From the NCBI RefSeq assembly GCF_001424875.1, contig NZ_LMCT01000011.1, positions 104,066-168,065 on the forward strand: DNA of 64,000 nucleotides, read 5' to 3'. The DNA comes from Kitasatospora sp. Root107 (lineage in GTDB: Bacteria > Actinomycetota > Actinomycetes > Streptomycetales > Streptomycetaceae). A program made the translations under genes and the position numbers. Numbering within the stretch: the first letter of the stretch is position 1; each line of letters begins with the position of its first letter. Below, in pieces: positions 36,691 through 45,401 of the stretch. A model generated the notes under the pieces. That model worked only from the letters and a program-made list of their open reading frames with translations. It had not been told where the DNA came from and did no database searches.

Positions 36691-37818
36691 CTACTTGGTG
36701 CCGAGCCCGGCATCCGCCACGGCGGCCTGGCTCTTCGCCTTGAGCACCTTGTTGAGCAGGGTGAGGTCGTAGATCCCGTTCAGGCTGGGCTTCTTGAGCA
36801 GACCTGCGGTCACCGCGTTGTCAGCCTCCTTCTGGAGGGTGACGGCCAGCGGGTCGTCGATGAACTCGATGTCGGCCCAGGCCGGGTCGAGGACGGCCGG
36901 CTCCAGGGCGTTGCCCGCAGCCTCCTTGATCGCGGCGTTGGCGGCTTCCTTGGCCTTGGCCGGGTTGGCCTTGATGTAGGCGTTGGTGTTCACCGAGCCG
37001 CGCAGCACGGCCTCCACCACGTCCGGGTGCTCCTTGAGGAACTTCTGCGAGACGATGATGTTGGTGATCACGAACTTGTTGTCCGGCCAGAGCGACTTCT
37101 CGTTCAGCAGTTCCTTGGCGCCCAGCGTGACCAGCTTGGAGGCGGTCGGCTCGGGCACCCAGGCGCCGTCGATCGAGCCGGACTTGTAGGCGTCCGGGGT
37201 GACCTTGTTGTCCGAGCGGACCACCGAGACGTCACCGGCGCCGGAGTTGGCGTCGACCTTCCAGCCCTTGCCGGCCAGGAAGCTGAGCAGCGCCACGTCC
37301 TGGGTGTTGCCGATCTGCGGGGTGGCGATCTTCTTGCCCTTGAGGTCGTCCACCGACTTGATCTTGTCGGGGTTGACGACCAGTCGGACGCCGCCCGAGG
37401 CCGAGCCGCCGATGATCTTCAGCGCCTCGCCGTTGGACTTGGTGTAGCCGTTGATCGCGGGGGAGGGGCCGATCCAGCCGATGTCGATCGAGCCGGCGTT
37501 CAGCGCCTCGATCTCCGCCGGACCCGCGTTGAATATCTGGGTCTTGACCTGGGTGGCGCCCAGCTCCTTCTGGATCAGGCCCTCCTTGAGGCCGACCAGC
37601 GGGGTGCCATGGGTCAGGTTGGCGAAGTAGCCGATCTTCACCGTGTCGGCGGAGAGCTTGGCCCCGCCGGCCGAGGAGGCGGCGGCCGGAGCGGCCTTGT
37701 CCTCGCTCTTGGAGGAGCCGTAGCCGCAGGCGGTCAGCAGGCCGAGGGCGGTCAGGGTGGCCACCGCGGCGACAGCGGTCCGTCTGGTGCGACCGGGCAG
37801 GAACTGGTGCGAAGTCAT
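36691..37818 (-). CDS. ssuA: ABC transporter substrate-binding lipoprotein, sulfonate type
   Basis: A 375-residue lipoprotein with signal peptide and lipobox LLTAC, then the SsuA/TauA-type periplasmic-binding fold: VKIGYFANLTHGTPLVGLKEGL, then AGPAEIEALNAGSIDIGWIGPSPAINGY. It captures aliphatic sulfonates at the membrane surface. The ATG at 37818 with AGAGG upstream is the start. The 228-base gap before it (after cysN) may hold a promoter of its own. Confidence 0.9.
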   Translation of the reverse strand: MTSHQFLPGRTRRTAVAAVATLTALGLLTACGYGSSKSEDKAAPAAASSAGGAKLSADTVKIGYFANLTHGTPLVGLKEGLIQKELGATQVKTQIFNAGPAEIEALNAGSIDIGWIGPSPAINGYTKSNGEALKIIGGSASGGVRLVVNPDKIKSVDDLKGKKIATPQIGNTQDVALLSFLAGKGWKVDANSGAGDVSVVRSDNKVTPDAYKSGSIDGAWVPEPTASKLVTLGAKELLNEKSLWPDNKFVITNIIVSQKFLKEHPDVVEAVLRGSVNTNAYIKANPAKAKEAANAAIKEAAGNALEPAVLDPAWADIEFIDDPLAVTLQKEADNAVTAGLLKKPSLNGIYDLTLLNKVLKAKSQAAVADAGLGTK

Positions 37819-38046
37819 CGAAGTCGTCCTCTTCGTGCAGGAAAGAAAGTAAGTCGGACAGCGGCACGGATGGTGCCGGACAAGCCGGGGGCGGCGTCTG
37901 CTGTGGGAAGCGGCCACCCCCGGTGACAGGGGGTCAGTGCCCCTGTCCGCCCGCACATCGCGTCAGTCCGCCCTGGCCACTGCCGAGGACGCCGCTGCCG
38001 ATGCGGCCGCCTTCCTTGTCCATCCCCGAGAACGCTTCGCTGGGCA

Positions 38047-39360
38047 TCAGACCCAGTCCTCCCCATCAGCGTCGGTACGTACGGTGTCGAACGCCTCGCC
38101 CACCATACCGGCGGTGAGGGTGGTGCCGTCGGCCGGGTCGATCAGCAGGAACGAGCCGGTCCGGCGGTTGTCGGAGTAGCTGTCCAGGGCGAGCGGCTCG
38201 GCGGTGCGCAGCACCACGTGGCCGATCTCGTTGACCGCCAACCCCTCGGCGCCGGAGCGCTGTTCGAGAGTGTCGATGTCGATCCGGTAGGAGATCTCCT
38301 TGACCAGTGCGCGCACCGTCCGGGTGGTGTGCTTGAGCAGCACCTTCGCCCCGACGTGCAGCGGACGGTCGCTCAGGTGGCAGACGGTGGCCTCGACGTC
38401 CTTGGTGGGAACGGGAGTTGCGCCGGCCGCGATCAGGTCGCCACGCGAGATGTCGATGTCCTCGGCCAGACGGACCGTCACCGACTGGGGGGCCCAGGCG
38501 ATGTCGGTCTCCACGCCGAGCGCGTCGATACCCGCGACGGTCGTGGTGTGACCGCTCGGCAGCACCGTCACCGGGTCGCCGACCCGGAGCACGCCGGAGG
38601 CCAACTGGCCTGCGTAGCCACGGTAGTCGCGGTGCTCTCCGCTCTGCGGGCGGATCACGTACTGGACCGGGAAGCGGGCGGGCTGCTCGCTCGGGTCGGT
38701 GGTCACCGACACCGTCTCCAGGTGCTCCAGCAGGGTCGGGCCGCCGTACCAGTCCATGTGCGCGGACGGCTCGACCACGTTGTCCCCGGCCAGCGCCGAG
38801 ATCGGCACGGCCACCACGTCGGTGACGCCCAGCGAGGCGGCGTAGGCGGTGAACTCCTTGGCGATGGCCGCGAAGACGGGCTCGGCGTACTCGACCAGGT
38901 CCATCTTGTTGACCGCCAGCACCACGTGCGGCACCCGCAGCAGCGCGGCGACGGCCGCGTGCCGGCGGGTCTGCTCGACCACGCCGTTGCGGGCGTCCAC
39001 CAGCACCACGGCCAGCTCGGCGGTGGAGGCGCCGGTCACCATGTTCCGGGTGTACTGCACGTGCCCGGGGGTGTCGGCCAGGATGAACCGCCGCCGGGCG
39101 GTGGCGAAGTAGCGGTAGGCCACGTCGATGGTGATGCCCTGCTCGCGCTCGGCCCGCAGGCCGTCGGTGAGCAGTGCCAGGTCGGGGGTCTCCTGACCGC
39201 GCTTGCGGGAGGCGTGCTCGACGGCCTCCAGCTGGTCGGTCAGCACCGACTTGGAGTCGTGCAGCAGCCGGCCGACCAGGGTCGACTTGCCGTCGTCCAC
39301 GGACCCGGCGGTGGCGAAGCGGAGCAGCGAGGTGGCGCTGGTCTCGATGGTGGTGCTCAT
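38047..39360 (-). CDS. cysN: sulfate adenylyltransferase subunit 1 (GTPase)
   Basis: A 437-residue EF-Tu-like GTPase that drives ATP sulfurylase. P-loop GSVDDGKSTL, switch LADTPGHVQYTRNM and the guanine-specific NKMD are present, followed by two beta-barrel domains. It lacks a C-terminal CysC fusion, consistent with the separate cysC gene. The start at 39360 lies 2 bases after the cysD stop, so the two subunits are translated together. Confidence 0.96.
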   Translation of the reverse strand: MSTTIETSATSLLRFATAGSVDDGKSTLVGRLLHDSKSVLTDQLEAVEHASRKRGQETPDLALLTDGLRAEREQGITIDVAYRYFATARRRFILADTPGHVQYTRNMVTGASTAELAVVLVDARNGVVEQTRRHAAVAALLRVPHVVLAVNKMDLVEYAEPVFAAIAKEFTAYAASLGVTDVVAVPISALAGDNVVEPSAHMDWYGGPTLLEHLETVSVTTDPSEQPARFPVQYVIRPQSGEHRDYRGYAGQLASGVLRVGDPVTVLPSGHTTTVAGIDALGVETDIAWAPQSVTVRLAEDIDISRGDLIAAGATPVPTKDVEATVCHLSDRPLHVGAKVLLKHTTRTVRALVKEISYRIDIDTLEQRSGAEGLAVNEIGHVVLRTAEPLALDSYSDNRRTGSFLLIDPADGTTLTAGMVGEAFDTVRTDADGEDWV

Positions 39361-39362
39361 GT

Positions 39363-40298
39363 TTAGAAGTACCCCTCGCGCTTGCGGTCTTCCATGGCGG
39401 CCTCGGACATCTTGTCGTCCGCTCGGGTGGCGCCACGTTCGGTGAGGCGGCTGGCGGCGATCTCGGTGATCACGTCGGCGATGGTCGCCGCGTCCGAGTC
39501 GACCGCACCGGTGCAGGACATGTCGCCCACGGTGCGGTAGCGGATCAGCCGGTTCTCGACCGTCTCGGTCTCCTTCGGGCCGCCCCACTCGCCGGCGGTC
39601 AGCCACATGCCGTCCCGCTTGAACACGTCGCGGTGGTGGGCGTAGTAGATCTCCGGGAGCTCGATGCCCTCGCGCTCGATGTACTGCCAGACGTCCAGCT
39701 CGGTCCAGTTGGAGAGCGGGAAGACCCGGACGTGCTCGCCGACCGCGTGCTTGCCGTTGTACAGGCTCCACAGCTCGGGGCGCTGGCGGCGCGGGTCCCA
39801 GGCGCCGAACTCGTCGCGGAGCGAGAACACCCGCTCCTTGGCCCGGGCCTTCTCCTCGTCCCGGCGGCCGCCGCCGAAGACCGCGTCGAACTTGTGCGAC
39901 TCGATCGCGTCCAGCAGCGGGACGGTCTGCAGCGGGTTGCGGGTGCCGTCCGGGCGCTCGCGCAGCCGGCCGTCGTCGATGAAGTCCTGGACGTGCGCGA
40001 CGTGCAGGCGCAGGTTGTGCTGCGCGACCGTGCGGTCCCGGTACTCGATGACCTCGGGGAAGTTGTGGCCGGTGTCCACGTGCAGCAGGGTGAACGGCAC
40101 CGGCGCGGGCCAGAACGCCTTGAGCGCCAGGTGCAGCATGACGATCGAGTCCTTGCCGCCGGAGAACAGGATCACCGGCCGCTCGAACTCACCCGCCACC
40201 TCACGGAAGATGTGCACCGACTCCGCTTCGAGGGCGTCCAGGTGGGACAGCGTGAAGGGACTGTCGGTGGCCGGCAGGCTGTCCGTAGCGGTGGTCAT
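39363..40298 (-). CDS. cysD: sulfate adenylyltransferase subunit 2
   Basis: A 311-residue PP-loop enzyme that forms adenosine 5'-phosphosulfate from ATP and sulfate, with CysN. The PP-loop is PVILFSGGKDSIVMLHLA, and FTLLHVDTGHNFPE, FGGGRRDEEKARAKER and FPLSNWTELDVWQYIE follow as in all CysD proteins. The start overlaps the cysC stop by ATGA; GAGGGG lies upstream. Confidence 0.97.
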   Translation of the reverse strand: MTTATDSLPATDSPFTLSHLDALEAESVHIFREVAGEFERPVILFSGGKDSIVMLHLALKAFWPAPVPFTLLHVDTGHNFPEVIEYRDRTVAQHNLRLHVAHVQDFIDDGRLRERPDGTRNPLQTVPLLDAIESHKFDAVFGGGRRDEEKARAKERVFSLRDEFGAWDPRRQRPELWSLYNGKHAVGEHVRVFPLSNWTELDVWQYIEREGIELPEIYYAHHRDVFKRDGMWLTAGEWGGPKETETVENRLIRYRTVGDMSCTGAVDSDAATIADVITEIAASRLTERGATRADDKMSEAAMEDRKREGYF

Positions 40299-40894
40299 GC
40301 GAGGCCCCTCTCGGTCAGGAAGGCGTACAGCTCGGCGGCCGACTCGGCCACCTCGCGGCCCTGGGTCTGCAGGCGCAACTCCGGCAGCGTAGGCGCCTCG
40401 TACGGGTCGTCGACCCCGGTGAGACCGGAGATCTCACCGGCGGCCTGCTTGGCGTACAGGCCCTTGACGTCGCGCTCCGAGCAGAGCTCCACCGGGGTGG
40501 CGACGTGGATCTCCAGGAACTCGGTGCCGAGCGCCGCGTGCCGCTCGCGGACCGCGGCCCGGGAGTCGGCGTAGGGCGCGATCACCGGGGCGAGCACCTT
40601 CACACCGTTGGCGGCCAGCTTCTCGGCGACGAAGCCGATCCGGGCCACGTTGGTGTGCCGGTCCTCCTTGCTGAACCCCAGTCCCTTGGAAAGGAATTCG
40701 CGGATCTCGTCACCGTCCAGGACCTCGACCTTGTGGCCCTCGGCGCGCAGCCGCTCGGCCAGCGCGAAGGCCAGGGTGGTCTTGCCCGCACTGGGCAGCC
40801 CGGTCAGCCACACAGTGGCGCCGAGCTCGCAGGCGGCGGCCTGCGGGGCCGCCTCTGCGGCTCCGTCGGCAACCGGGGTGGTGGCTGTGCTCAC
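40295..40894 (-). CDS. cysC: adenylylsulfate kinase
   Basis: A 199-residue kinase that phosphorylates APS to PAPS. It has the P-loop LTGLPSAGKTT (family: GLSGSGKST; here Pro-Ser-Ala), the conserved LDGDEIREFLSKGLGFSKEDR, and APVIAPYADSRAAVRE. The GTG at 40894 with GGAG 8 bases upstream is the start; a longer in-frame ORF upstream runs through cysH and is not coding. Since CysH has the cysteines of an APS reductase, CysC may serve sulfation or act in parallel. Confidence 0.93.
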   Translation of the reverse strand: MSTATTPVADGAAEAAPQAAACELGATVWLTGLPSAGKTTLAFALAERLRAEGHKVEVLDGDEIREFLSKGLGFSKEDRHTNVARIGFVAEKLAANGVKVLAPVIAPYADSRAAVRERHAALGTEFLEIHVATPVELCSERDVKGLYAKQAAGEISGLTGVDDPYEAPTLPELRLQTQGREVAESAAELYAFLTERGLA

Positions 40895-40944
40895 GGTGAG
40901 ATCTCCAGAAGGTAGTTGACGGTGGATCAGGTGGATCAGGTGGA

Positions 40945-41643
40945 TCAGAGGTGGATGCCGCACTCGGTCTTGCCCGAGCCGGCCCAGCGCCCGGCCCGGC
41001 CCTGCTCGCCTTCGCCCGGCTTGGCGGTGCAGGACAGCGGCGAGCAGCCGATCGAGGTGTAGCCCTCCCACAGCAGCGGGTTGAGCAGCACCCCGTTGGC
41101 GGCCACGTACGCGTCCACGTCCGCCTGCGTCCAGCGGGCGATCGGGGCGAGCTTGACCTTGCGGCGCTTGGCGTCCCAGGCCACCACGGGGGTGTTGGCC
41201 CGCGACGGGGACTCGTCCCGGCGCAGCCCGGTGGCCCAGGCGTCGTAGCCGCCGAGCCCCCGGTTGAGCGGCTCGACCTTGCGCAGCGAGCAGCACAGGT
41301 CCGGGTCGCGGTCGTGCAGGTTGGCGCCGTACTCGGCGTCCTGCTCGGCCACGGTCCGCAGCGGCTTGAGGGTGATGACGTTGACCGGCATCACCGCGGC
41401 CACCGCGTCCCGGGTGCCGATGGTCTCGGCGAAGTGGTAGCCGGTGTCCAGGAACACCACGTCCACGCCCGGGAAGACGGAGGAGGCCAGGTGGGCCACC
41501 ACCGCGTCCTCCATCGAGGAGGTGACGCAGAACCGCTTTCCGAAGTTGTCGGCGGCCCAGCGCAGGATCTCCTGCGCCGGTGCCTCCTCCAGCTCGACGG
41601 CGGCCTTGGCGGCCAGCTCCTCGTAGTCAGTCGCGAGACTCAT
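40945..41643 (-). CDS. cysH: phosphoadenylyl/adenylyl-sulfate reductase
   Basis: A 232-residue reductase that makes sulfite from APS or PAPS. The PP-loop-like SSMEDAVVAHL and LDTGYHFAET are present. C117-C118 (DLCCSLRK), C200 and C205, and the catalytic C228 (KTECGIHL) point to the [4Fe-4S] APS-type enzyme. The second cysteine pair is C-x4-C (GCSPLSC), where C-x2-C is usual, an extra two residues. It overlaps the small zinc-ribbon gene by 17 bases. Confidence 0.92.
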   Translation of the reverse strand: MSLATDYEELAAKAAVELEEAPAQEILRWAADNFGKRFCVTSSMEDAVVAHLASSVFPGVDVVFLDTGYHFAETIGTRDAVAAVMPVNVITLKPLRTVAEQDAEYGANLHDRDPDLCCSLRKVEPLNRGLGGYDAWATGLRRDESPSRANTPVVAWDAKRRKVKLAPIARWTQADVDAYVAANGVLLNPLLWEGYTSIGCSPLSCTAKPGEGEQGRAGRWAGSGKTECGIHL

Positions 41644-41803
41644 GTGCCGTACCCCCGTTGGTGGTTGACAGCAGGCCGAGGAACTTCAGCTGGAACGCCC
41701 GGCGGCAGCTGTGGCACTCCCAGGAGCCGTGGCCGGCCTCGGAGGGACGCAGGTCCTCGTCGCCGCAGTAGGGGCAGTGGAAGGGGGCGGCGCGTTCGCT
41801 CAC
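41627..41803 (-). CDS. small zinc-ribbon protein between sulfite reductase and cysH
   Basis: A 58-residue frame from a GTG at 41803 to a TGA at 41627. It contains two Cys pairs, CPYC near residue 10 and CHSC near residue 34, a zinc ribbon, with VSERAAPF before and RRAFQLKFLGLL after. The start overlaps the sulfite-reductase stop as GTGA and the end overlaps cysH by 17 bases, so it is translationally locked into the operon. Small Cys-rich ORFs at this position occur in other actinobacteria. Its role is unknown; an iron-sulfur or regulatory helper is possible. Confidence 0.75.
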   Translation of the reverse strand: MSERAAPFHCPYCGDEDLRPSEAGHGSWECHSCRRAFQLKFLGLLSTTNGGTAHESRD

Positions 41804-43524
41804 GACAGCTGCTCCTCACTGGCCCGGGCGGTCCACTGGGCGAACCGCTCGCCTTCGTTCTTGTTCTCCTGGTACCGGGTCAGCACGCGCTCGACGTACT
41901 CCGGCAGCCCGTCCTTGGTGACCTTGAGGCCGCGGACCTTGCGGCCGAAGCCGGCCTCCAGGCCCAACGCGCCGCCCAGGTGCACCTGGTAGCCCTCGAC
42001 CTGCTCGCCGTTCTCGTCGGTCACCAGCTGGCCCTTGAGACCGATGTCCGCGACCTGGATCCGGGCGCAGGCGTTCGGGCAGCCGTTGATGTTGATGGTG
42101 AGCGGCTCGGCGAAGTCCGGCAGGCGGGTCTCCAGCTCGTCGATGAGCGTGCGGCCGCGCTCCTTGGTCTCGACGATGGCGAGCTTGCAGTACTCGATGC
42201 CGGTGCAGGCCATCGTGCCGCGCCGGAACGGCGAGGGGTTGACCCGCAGGTCCAGCGCCTCCAGGCCGGCCACCAGCGACTCGACCCGGTCGGCGGGGAC
42301 GTCCAGCACGATCATCTTCTGCTCGGCGGTGGTGCGCAGCCGGTCCGAGCCGTGCTCGGCGACCAGGTCGGCGATCTCACCGAGCAGCTTGCCGTTGACC
42401 CGGCCGACCCGAGGGGCGAAGCCGACGTAGAACCGGCCGTCCTTCTGCCGGTGCACGCCGACGTGGTCGCGCCAGGTGCCGCTGGGCTCCTTCGGCGCGG
42501 GGCCGTCGATCAGCTGGTACTTGAGGTAGTCGTCCTCCAGCACCTGGCGGAACTTCGCCACGCCCCAGTCGGCGACCAGGAACTTCAACCGGGCGCGGTT
42601 GCGCAGGCGGCGGTAGCCGAAGTCACGGAAGATCCCGATCACGCCGCCGTACACGTCGGCGACCTCGTCCAGCGGCACCCAGGCGCCGAGCCGGACACCC
42701 AGCTTGGGGTTGGTGGAGAGCCCGCCGCCGACCCAGAGGTCGAAGCCCGGGCCGTGCTCGGGGTGCTCGACGCCGACGAAGGCGATGTCGTTGATCTCGT
42801 GCGCCACGTCCAGCAGCGGCGATCCGGAGATCGCCGACTTGAACTTGCGCGGCAGGTTGGAGAACTCCGGGTTGCCGATGAACCGGCGCATGATCTCGTC
42901 GATGGCGGGCGTGCCGTCGATGATCTCGTCCTCGGCGATCCCGGCGACCGGGGAGCCCAGGATGACGCGCGGGGTGTCACCGCAGGCCTCGGTGGTGGAG
43001 AGGCCGACCGCTTCCAGCTTCTGCCAGATCGCGGGCATGTCCTCGATCCGGATCCAGTGGTACTGGACGTTCTGGCGGTCGGTCAGGTCGGCGGTGCCCC
43101 GGCCGTACTGCTCGGAGACCTCGGCGATCGCCTTCAGCTGGGCCACCGTCAGGCGGCCGCCGTCGATCCGGACCCGGAGCATGAAGAACTCGGCGTCCAG
43201 CTCGTGCGGCTCCAGGATCGCGGTCTTGCCGCCGTCGATCCCCTCCTTGCGCTGGGTGTACAGACCCCACCAGCGCATCCGGCCGCGCAGGTCGGCCGGG
43301 TCGATCGAGGCGAAGCCCTGCCGGGCGTAGACCGTCTCAATGCGTGTCCGCACGTTGAGACCGTCGTCGTCCTTCTTGAACTGCTCGTTGGGGTTGAGCG
43401 GCGTGCGGTGCCCCATGCCCCACTGGCCCTCGCCACGGTGGCGGGTCACCTTGCGGGCGGCGGCGGGCCGGCGCGCCGGGGCGGCGTCGACCGGGGGCTC
43501 GACCGGTTCGGGGGTGGGGGCCAT
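41800..43524 (-). CDS. ferredoxin-dependent sulfite (or nitrite) reductase
   Basis: A 574-residue siroheme/[4Fe-4S] reductase that takes six electrons from ferredoxin to turn sulfite into sulfide. Two homologous halves are visible; the cluster ligands lie in TMACTGIEYCKLA and NGCPNACARIQ (C-x5-C and C-x3-C). The close relative NirA reduces nitrite, but the setting inside a cys operon supports sulfite. The ATG at 43524 has AAGGAC upstream. Its leader region carries a regulatory peptide. Confidence 0.93.
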   Translation of the reverse strand: MAPTPEPVEPPVDAAPARRPAAARKVTRHRGEGQWGMGHRTPLNPNEQFKKDDDGLNVRTRIETVYARQGFASIDPADLRGRMRWWGLYTQRKEGIDGGKTAILEPHELDAEFFMLRVRIDGGRLTVAQLKAIAEVSEQYGRGTADLTDRQNVQYHWIRIEDMPAIWQKLEAVGLSTTEACGDTPRVILGSPVAGIAEDEIIDGTPAIDEIMRRFIGNPEFSNLPRKFKSAISGSPLLDVAHEINDIAFVGVEHPEHGPGFDLWVGGGLSTNPKLGVRLGAWVPLDEVADVYGGVIGIFRDFGYRRLRNRARLKFLVADWGVAKFRQVLEDDYLKYQLIDGPAPKEPSGTWRDHVGVHRQKDGRFYVGFAPRVGRVNGKLLGEIADLVAEHGSDRLRTTAEQKMIVLDVPADRVESLVAGLEALDLRVNPSPFRRGTMACTGIEYCKLAIVETKERGRTLIDELETRLPDFAEPLTININGCPNACARIQVADIGLKGQLVTDENGEQVEGYQVHLGGALGLEAGFGRKVRGLKVTKDGLPEYVERVLTRYQENKNEGERFAQWTARASEEQLS

Positions 43525-43710
43525 GGTGAAAGTCCTTACGGCAGTGGCTCTGGTGGCGGCTGTGAGCATCCAGGCGTAGCCCTGCTGTGACCTGCGGTGT
43601 TCCGCGAGGACTTGGGAAGCAGTGACCTTGCCTGGGGCTCGCACATCCGCTGCGGCGGGGACGGCGAGGTGGTACGCGCCGGGGGTGCGGTGGTGGCAGC
43701 GGGGTAGGGC

Positions 43711-43794
43711 TCAGGTCACCGGACAGATGGCGCTGGACACGCGAAGGAGATCGACGTGAAGTCGACCTACTAGGGTGGTTCCGGCGCTCGGCAT
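43711..43794 (-). CDS. cysteine-containing leader peptide of the sulfur operon
   Basis: A 27-residue ORF: M-P-S-A-G-T-T-L, then VGRLHVDLLRVSSAICPVT. The core R-x-HVDL-x-RV-x-S-x-hydrophobic-C is the recurring form of the putative leader peptides that precede cysteine and sulfonate genes in actinobacteria. It ends 187 bases before the sulfite-reductase start. By analogy with cysteine-responsive upstream ORFs, stalling at its single Cys codon could control downstream expression. No Shine-Dalgarno sequence is seen, so it may be leaderless. Confidence 0.8.
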   Translation of the reverse strand: MPSAGTTLVGRLHVDLLRVSSAICPVT

Positions 43795-43825
43795 GGCAAG
43801 AGATTCGCACGGCGCACTGTCCCCG

Positions 43826-43850
43826 GTCCACTATCGTCCGCATAGTGGAC
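43826..43850. promoter_or_regulatory. palindrome upstream of the sulfur operon
   Basis: Perfect 9-base arms gtccactat and atagtggac flank a 7-base spacer, 32 bases upstream of the leader-peptide start. It is placed to act as an operator for the sulfur operon; the cognate regulator is not in this window. Confidence 0.6.
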
Positions 43851-43962
43851 GGAATGGTTTCACAGAGTGAGATTCTGGCGCTGCGTGGCACGCCGGAGCC
43901 CCTGTTGAGGGTGTGTCAGGCGCCTCGTCGGCTCACCGTCCGCCGACCGATACCGTAGGGGC

Positions 43963-45210
43963 GTGCAGCCAGCAGGGGAAACCACCAGGACGACAGCCGA
44001 GCGGCCCTCGCGACGACGAGGCAAGGGCGGGCGGCGGGCCCGCCGGTCGACGTGGCGTCAGACGCTGTGGAGCCTGCTCAAGGACACCACCAACACCTGT
44101 GTCGAGTACCGGGTGACCGGGCTCGCGGCCGAGGCGGCGTTCTTCACCCTGCTCTCCATCCCCCCGCTGCTGCTCTGCCTGGCGGGCACCCTGGGCTATC
44201 TCGACGACATCCTCGGGGCCGGCACCATCGAGCGGCTGGAGGAGGACATCATCACCGCCACCGGGACGGTGCTGTCGCCCAGCTCGGTGAACCAGACCGT
44301 CCGGCCGCTGATGGACAGTGTCTTCAACGACAAACGCCCCGACCTGATCTCGATCGGCTTCCTGCTCTCGCTCTGGTCCGGCTCCCGGGCGCTGTACATC
44401 TTCATCGACACCATCACCGTGATGTACGGCCTGGACGGCAAGCGCGGCCTGGTCAAGACCCGGATGATGTCGCTCGGCCTCTACCTCGGCGCGCTGGTGA
44501 TCGGCTCGCTGGTGCTGCCACTGCTGCTGACCGGCCCAGGGCTGGTGCTGAACGCGCTGCCGGAGTGGTCGGGGCTGATCGACGCGCTGTACTGGCCGGT
44601 GGCGATCACCCTGCTGATCGTCTTCCTGACCACGCTCTACCACGTGGCCGTCCCGGTCTCCACGCCCTGGCGGGAGGACATCCCCGGCGCGCTGGTCGCC
44701 CTGGTGGTGCTGGTGTTCTGCTCCGTCCTGCTGCGGGTCTACCTGGTCAGCTCGGTCGAGGGCCGCTCGGTGTACGGCTCGCTGGCGGCGCCGGTCGCGG
44801 TGCTGCTGTGGATCGGCGTGGTCGCGCTCGCGGTGCTGATCGGCGCCGCGATGAACGCCGCCATAGACCGCCGCTGGCCGACCGTGCAGACCGCCGACGC
44901 CCGGGCCGAGAACGAGCGGGCCAGCGAGGAGGCGGCCGCCGCGGTGGTCCGCGAGGTCACCGCCCGGCGTGCGGTGGAGCGGGCCCGGCTGGCCCGCGAG
45001 CTCGGCCTGGCCGAGGGCGTGGAGGAGGACGAGGACGAGGACGACGACAGCCACCCGCCGTCCGAGTACCCCGAGCGCTGGGCCGACTTCCTGGCGCCGG
45101 GCAACGTGCGCGGCCGGCTCGCCTCCGGGGGTCCTCATCACCGCCGCCGCCCGCCGCCGCCCCCGGACACCGACCGGCCGGCCCCGCGTGGCCCGTGGGA
45201 CGGGATCTGA
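43963..45210 (+). CDS. YihY/BrkB family membrane protein
   Basis: A 415-residue inner-membrane protein of the YihY/virulence factor BrkB family (formerly misnamed ribonuclease BN), with about six helices. A basic N-terminus precedes YRVTGLAAEAAFFTLLSIPPLLLCL, and SIGFLLSLWSGSRALYIFIDTITVMYG is the conserved centre. The C-terminal tail is long, charged and His/Pro-rich (EEDEDEDDD, then PPPPPDTD). The start is a GTG at 43963; TACCGT 6 bases before it suggests a leaderless transcript. Function in bacteria is poorly known. Confidence 0.87.
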   Translation: MQPAGETTRTTAERPSRRRGKGGRRARRSTWRQTLWSLLKDTTNTCVEYRVTGLAAEAAFFTLLSIPPLLLCLAGTLGYLDDILGAGTIERLEEDIITATGTVLSPSSVNQTVRPLMDSVFNDKRPDLISIGFLLSLWSGSRALYIFIDTITVMYGLDGKRGLVKTRMMSLGLYLGALVIGSLVLPLLLTGPGLVLNALPEWSGLIDALYWPVAITLLIVFLTTLYHVAVPVSTPWREDIPGALVALVVLVFCSVLLRVYLVSSVEGRSVYGSLAAPVAVLLWIGVVALAVLIGAAMNAAIDRRWPTVQTADARAENERASEEAAAAVVREVTARRAVERARLARELGLAEGVEEDEDEDDDSHPPSEYPERWADFLAPGNVRGRLASGGPHHRRRPPPPPDTDRPAPRGPWDGI

Positions 45211-45401
45211 CGGCCCAGCCGTCCCAGCATCCGAGACGGCGGTCTTACCGTCTGCGATGGCCGTCCGGGGTGGCCGTCGGCGCTGAGGGAAAACCGCAGG
45301 TCATAAATGGGATGCGGGCCGCCGCGCCGACCCACTAGCGTGTTCGTCTGTTGGCGCCCGTGGAAGAAGCGGGCCGAGTACGGAAACAGGAGGTGAGCCT
45401 C

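Noticed and set aside
37819..38046. Second sulfur leader peptide before ssuA
   Set aside because: I looked for the HVDL/RV-x-S-x-C pattern on the minus strand and did not find it; a short Cys-containing frame there lacks the signature.
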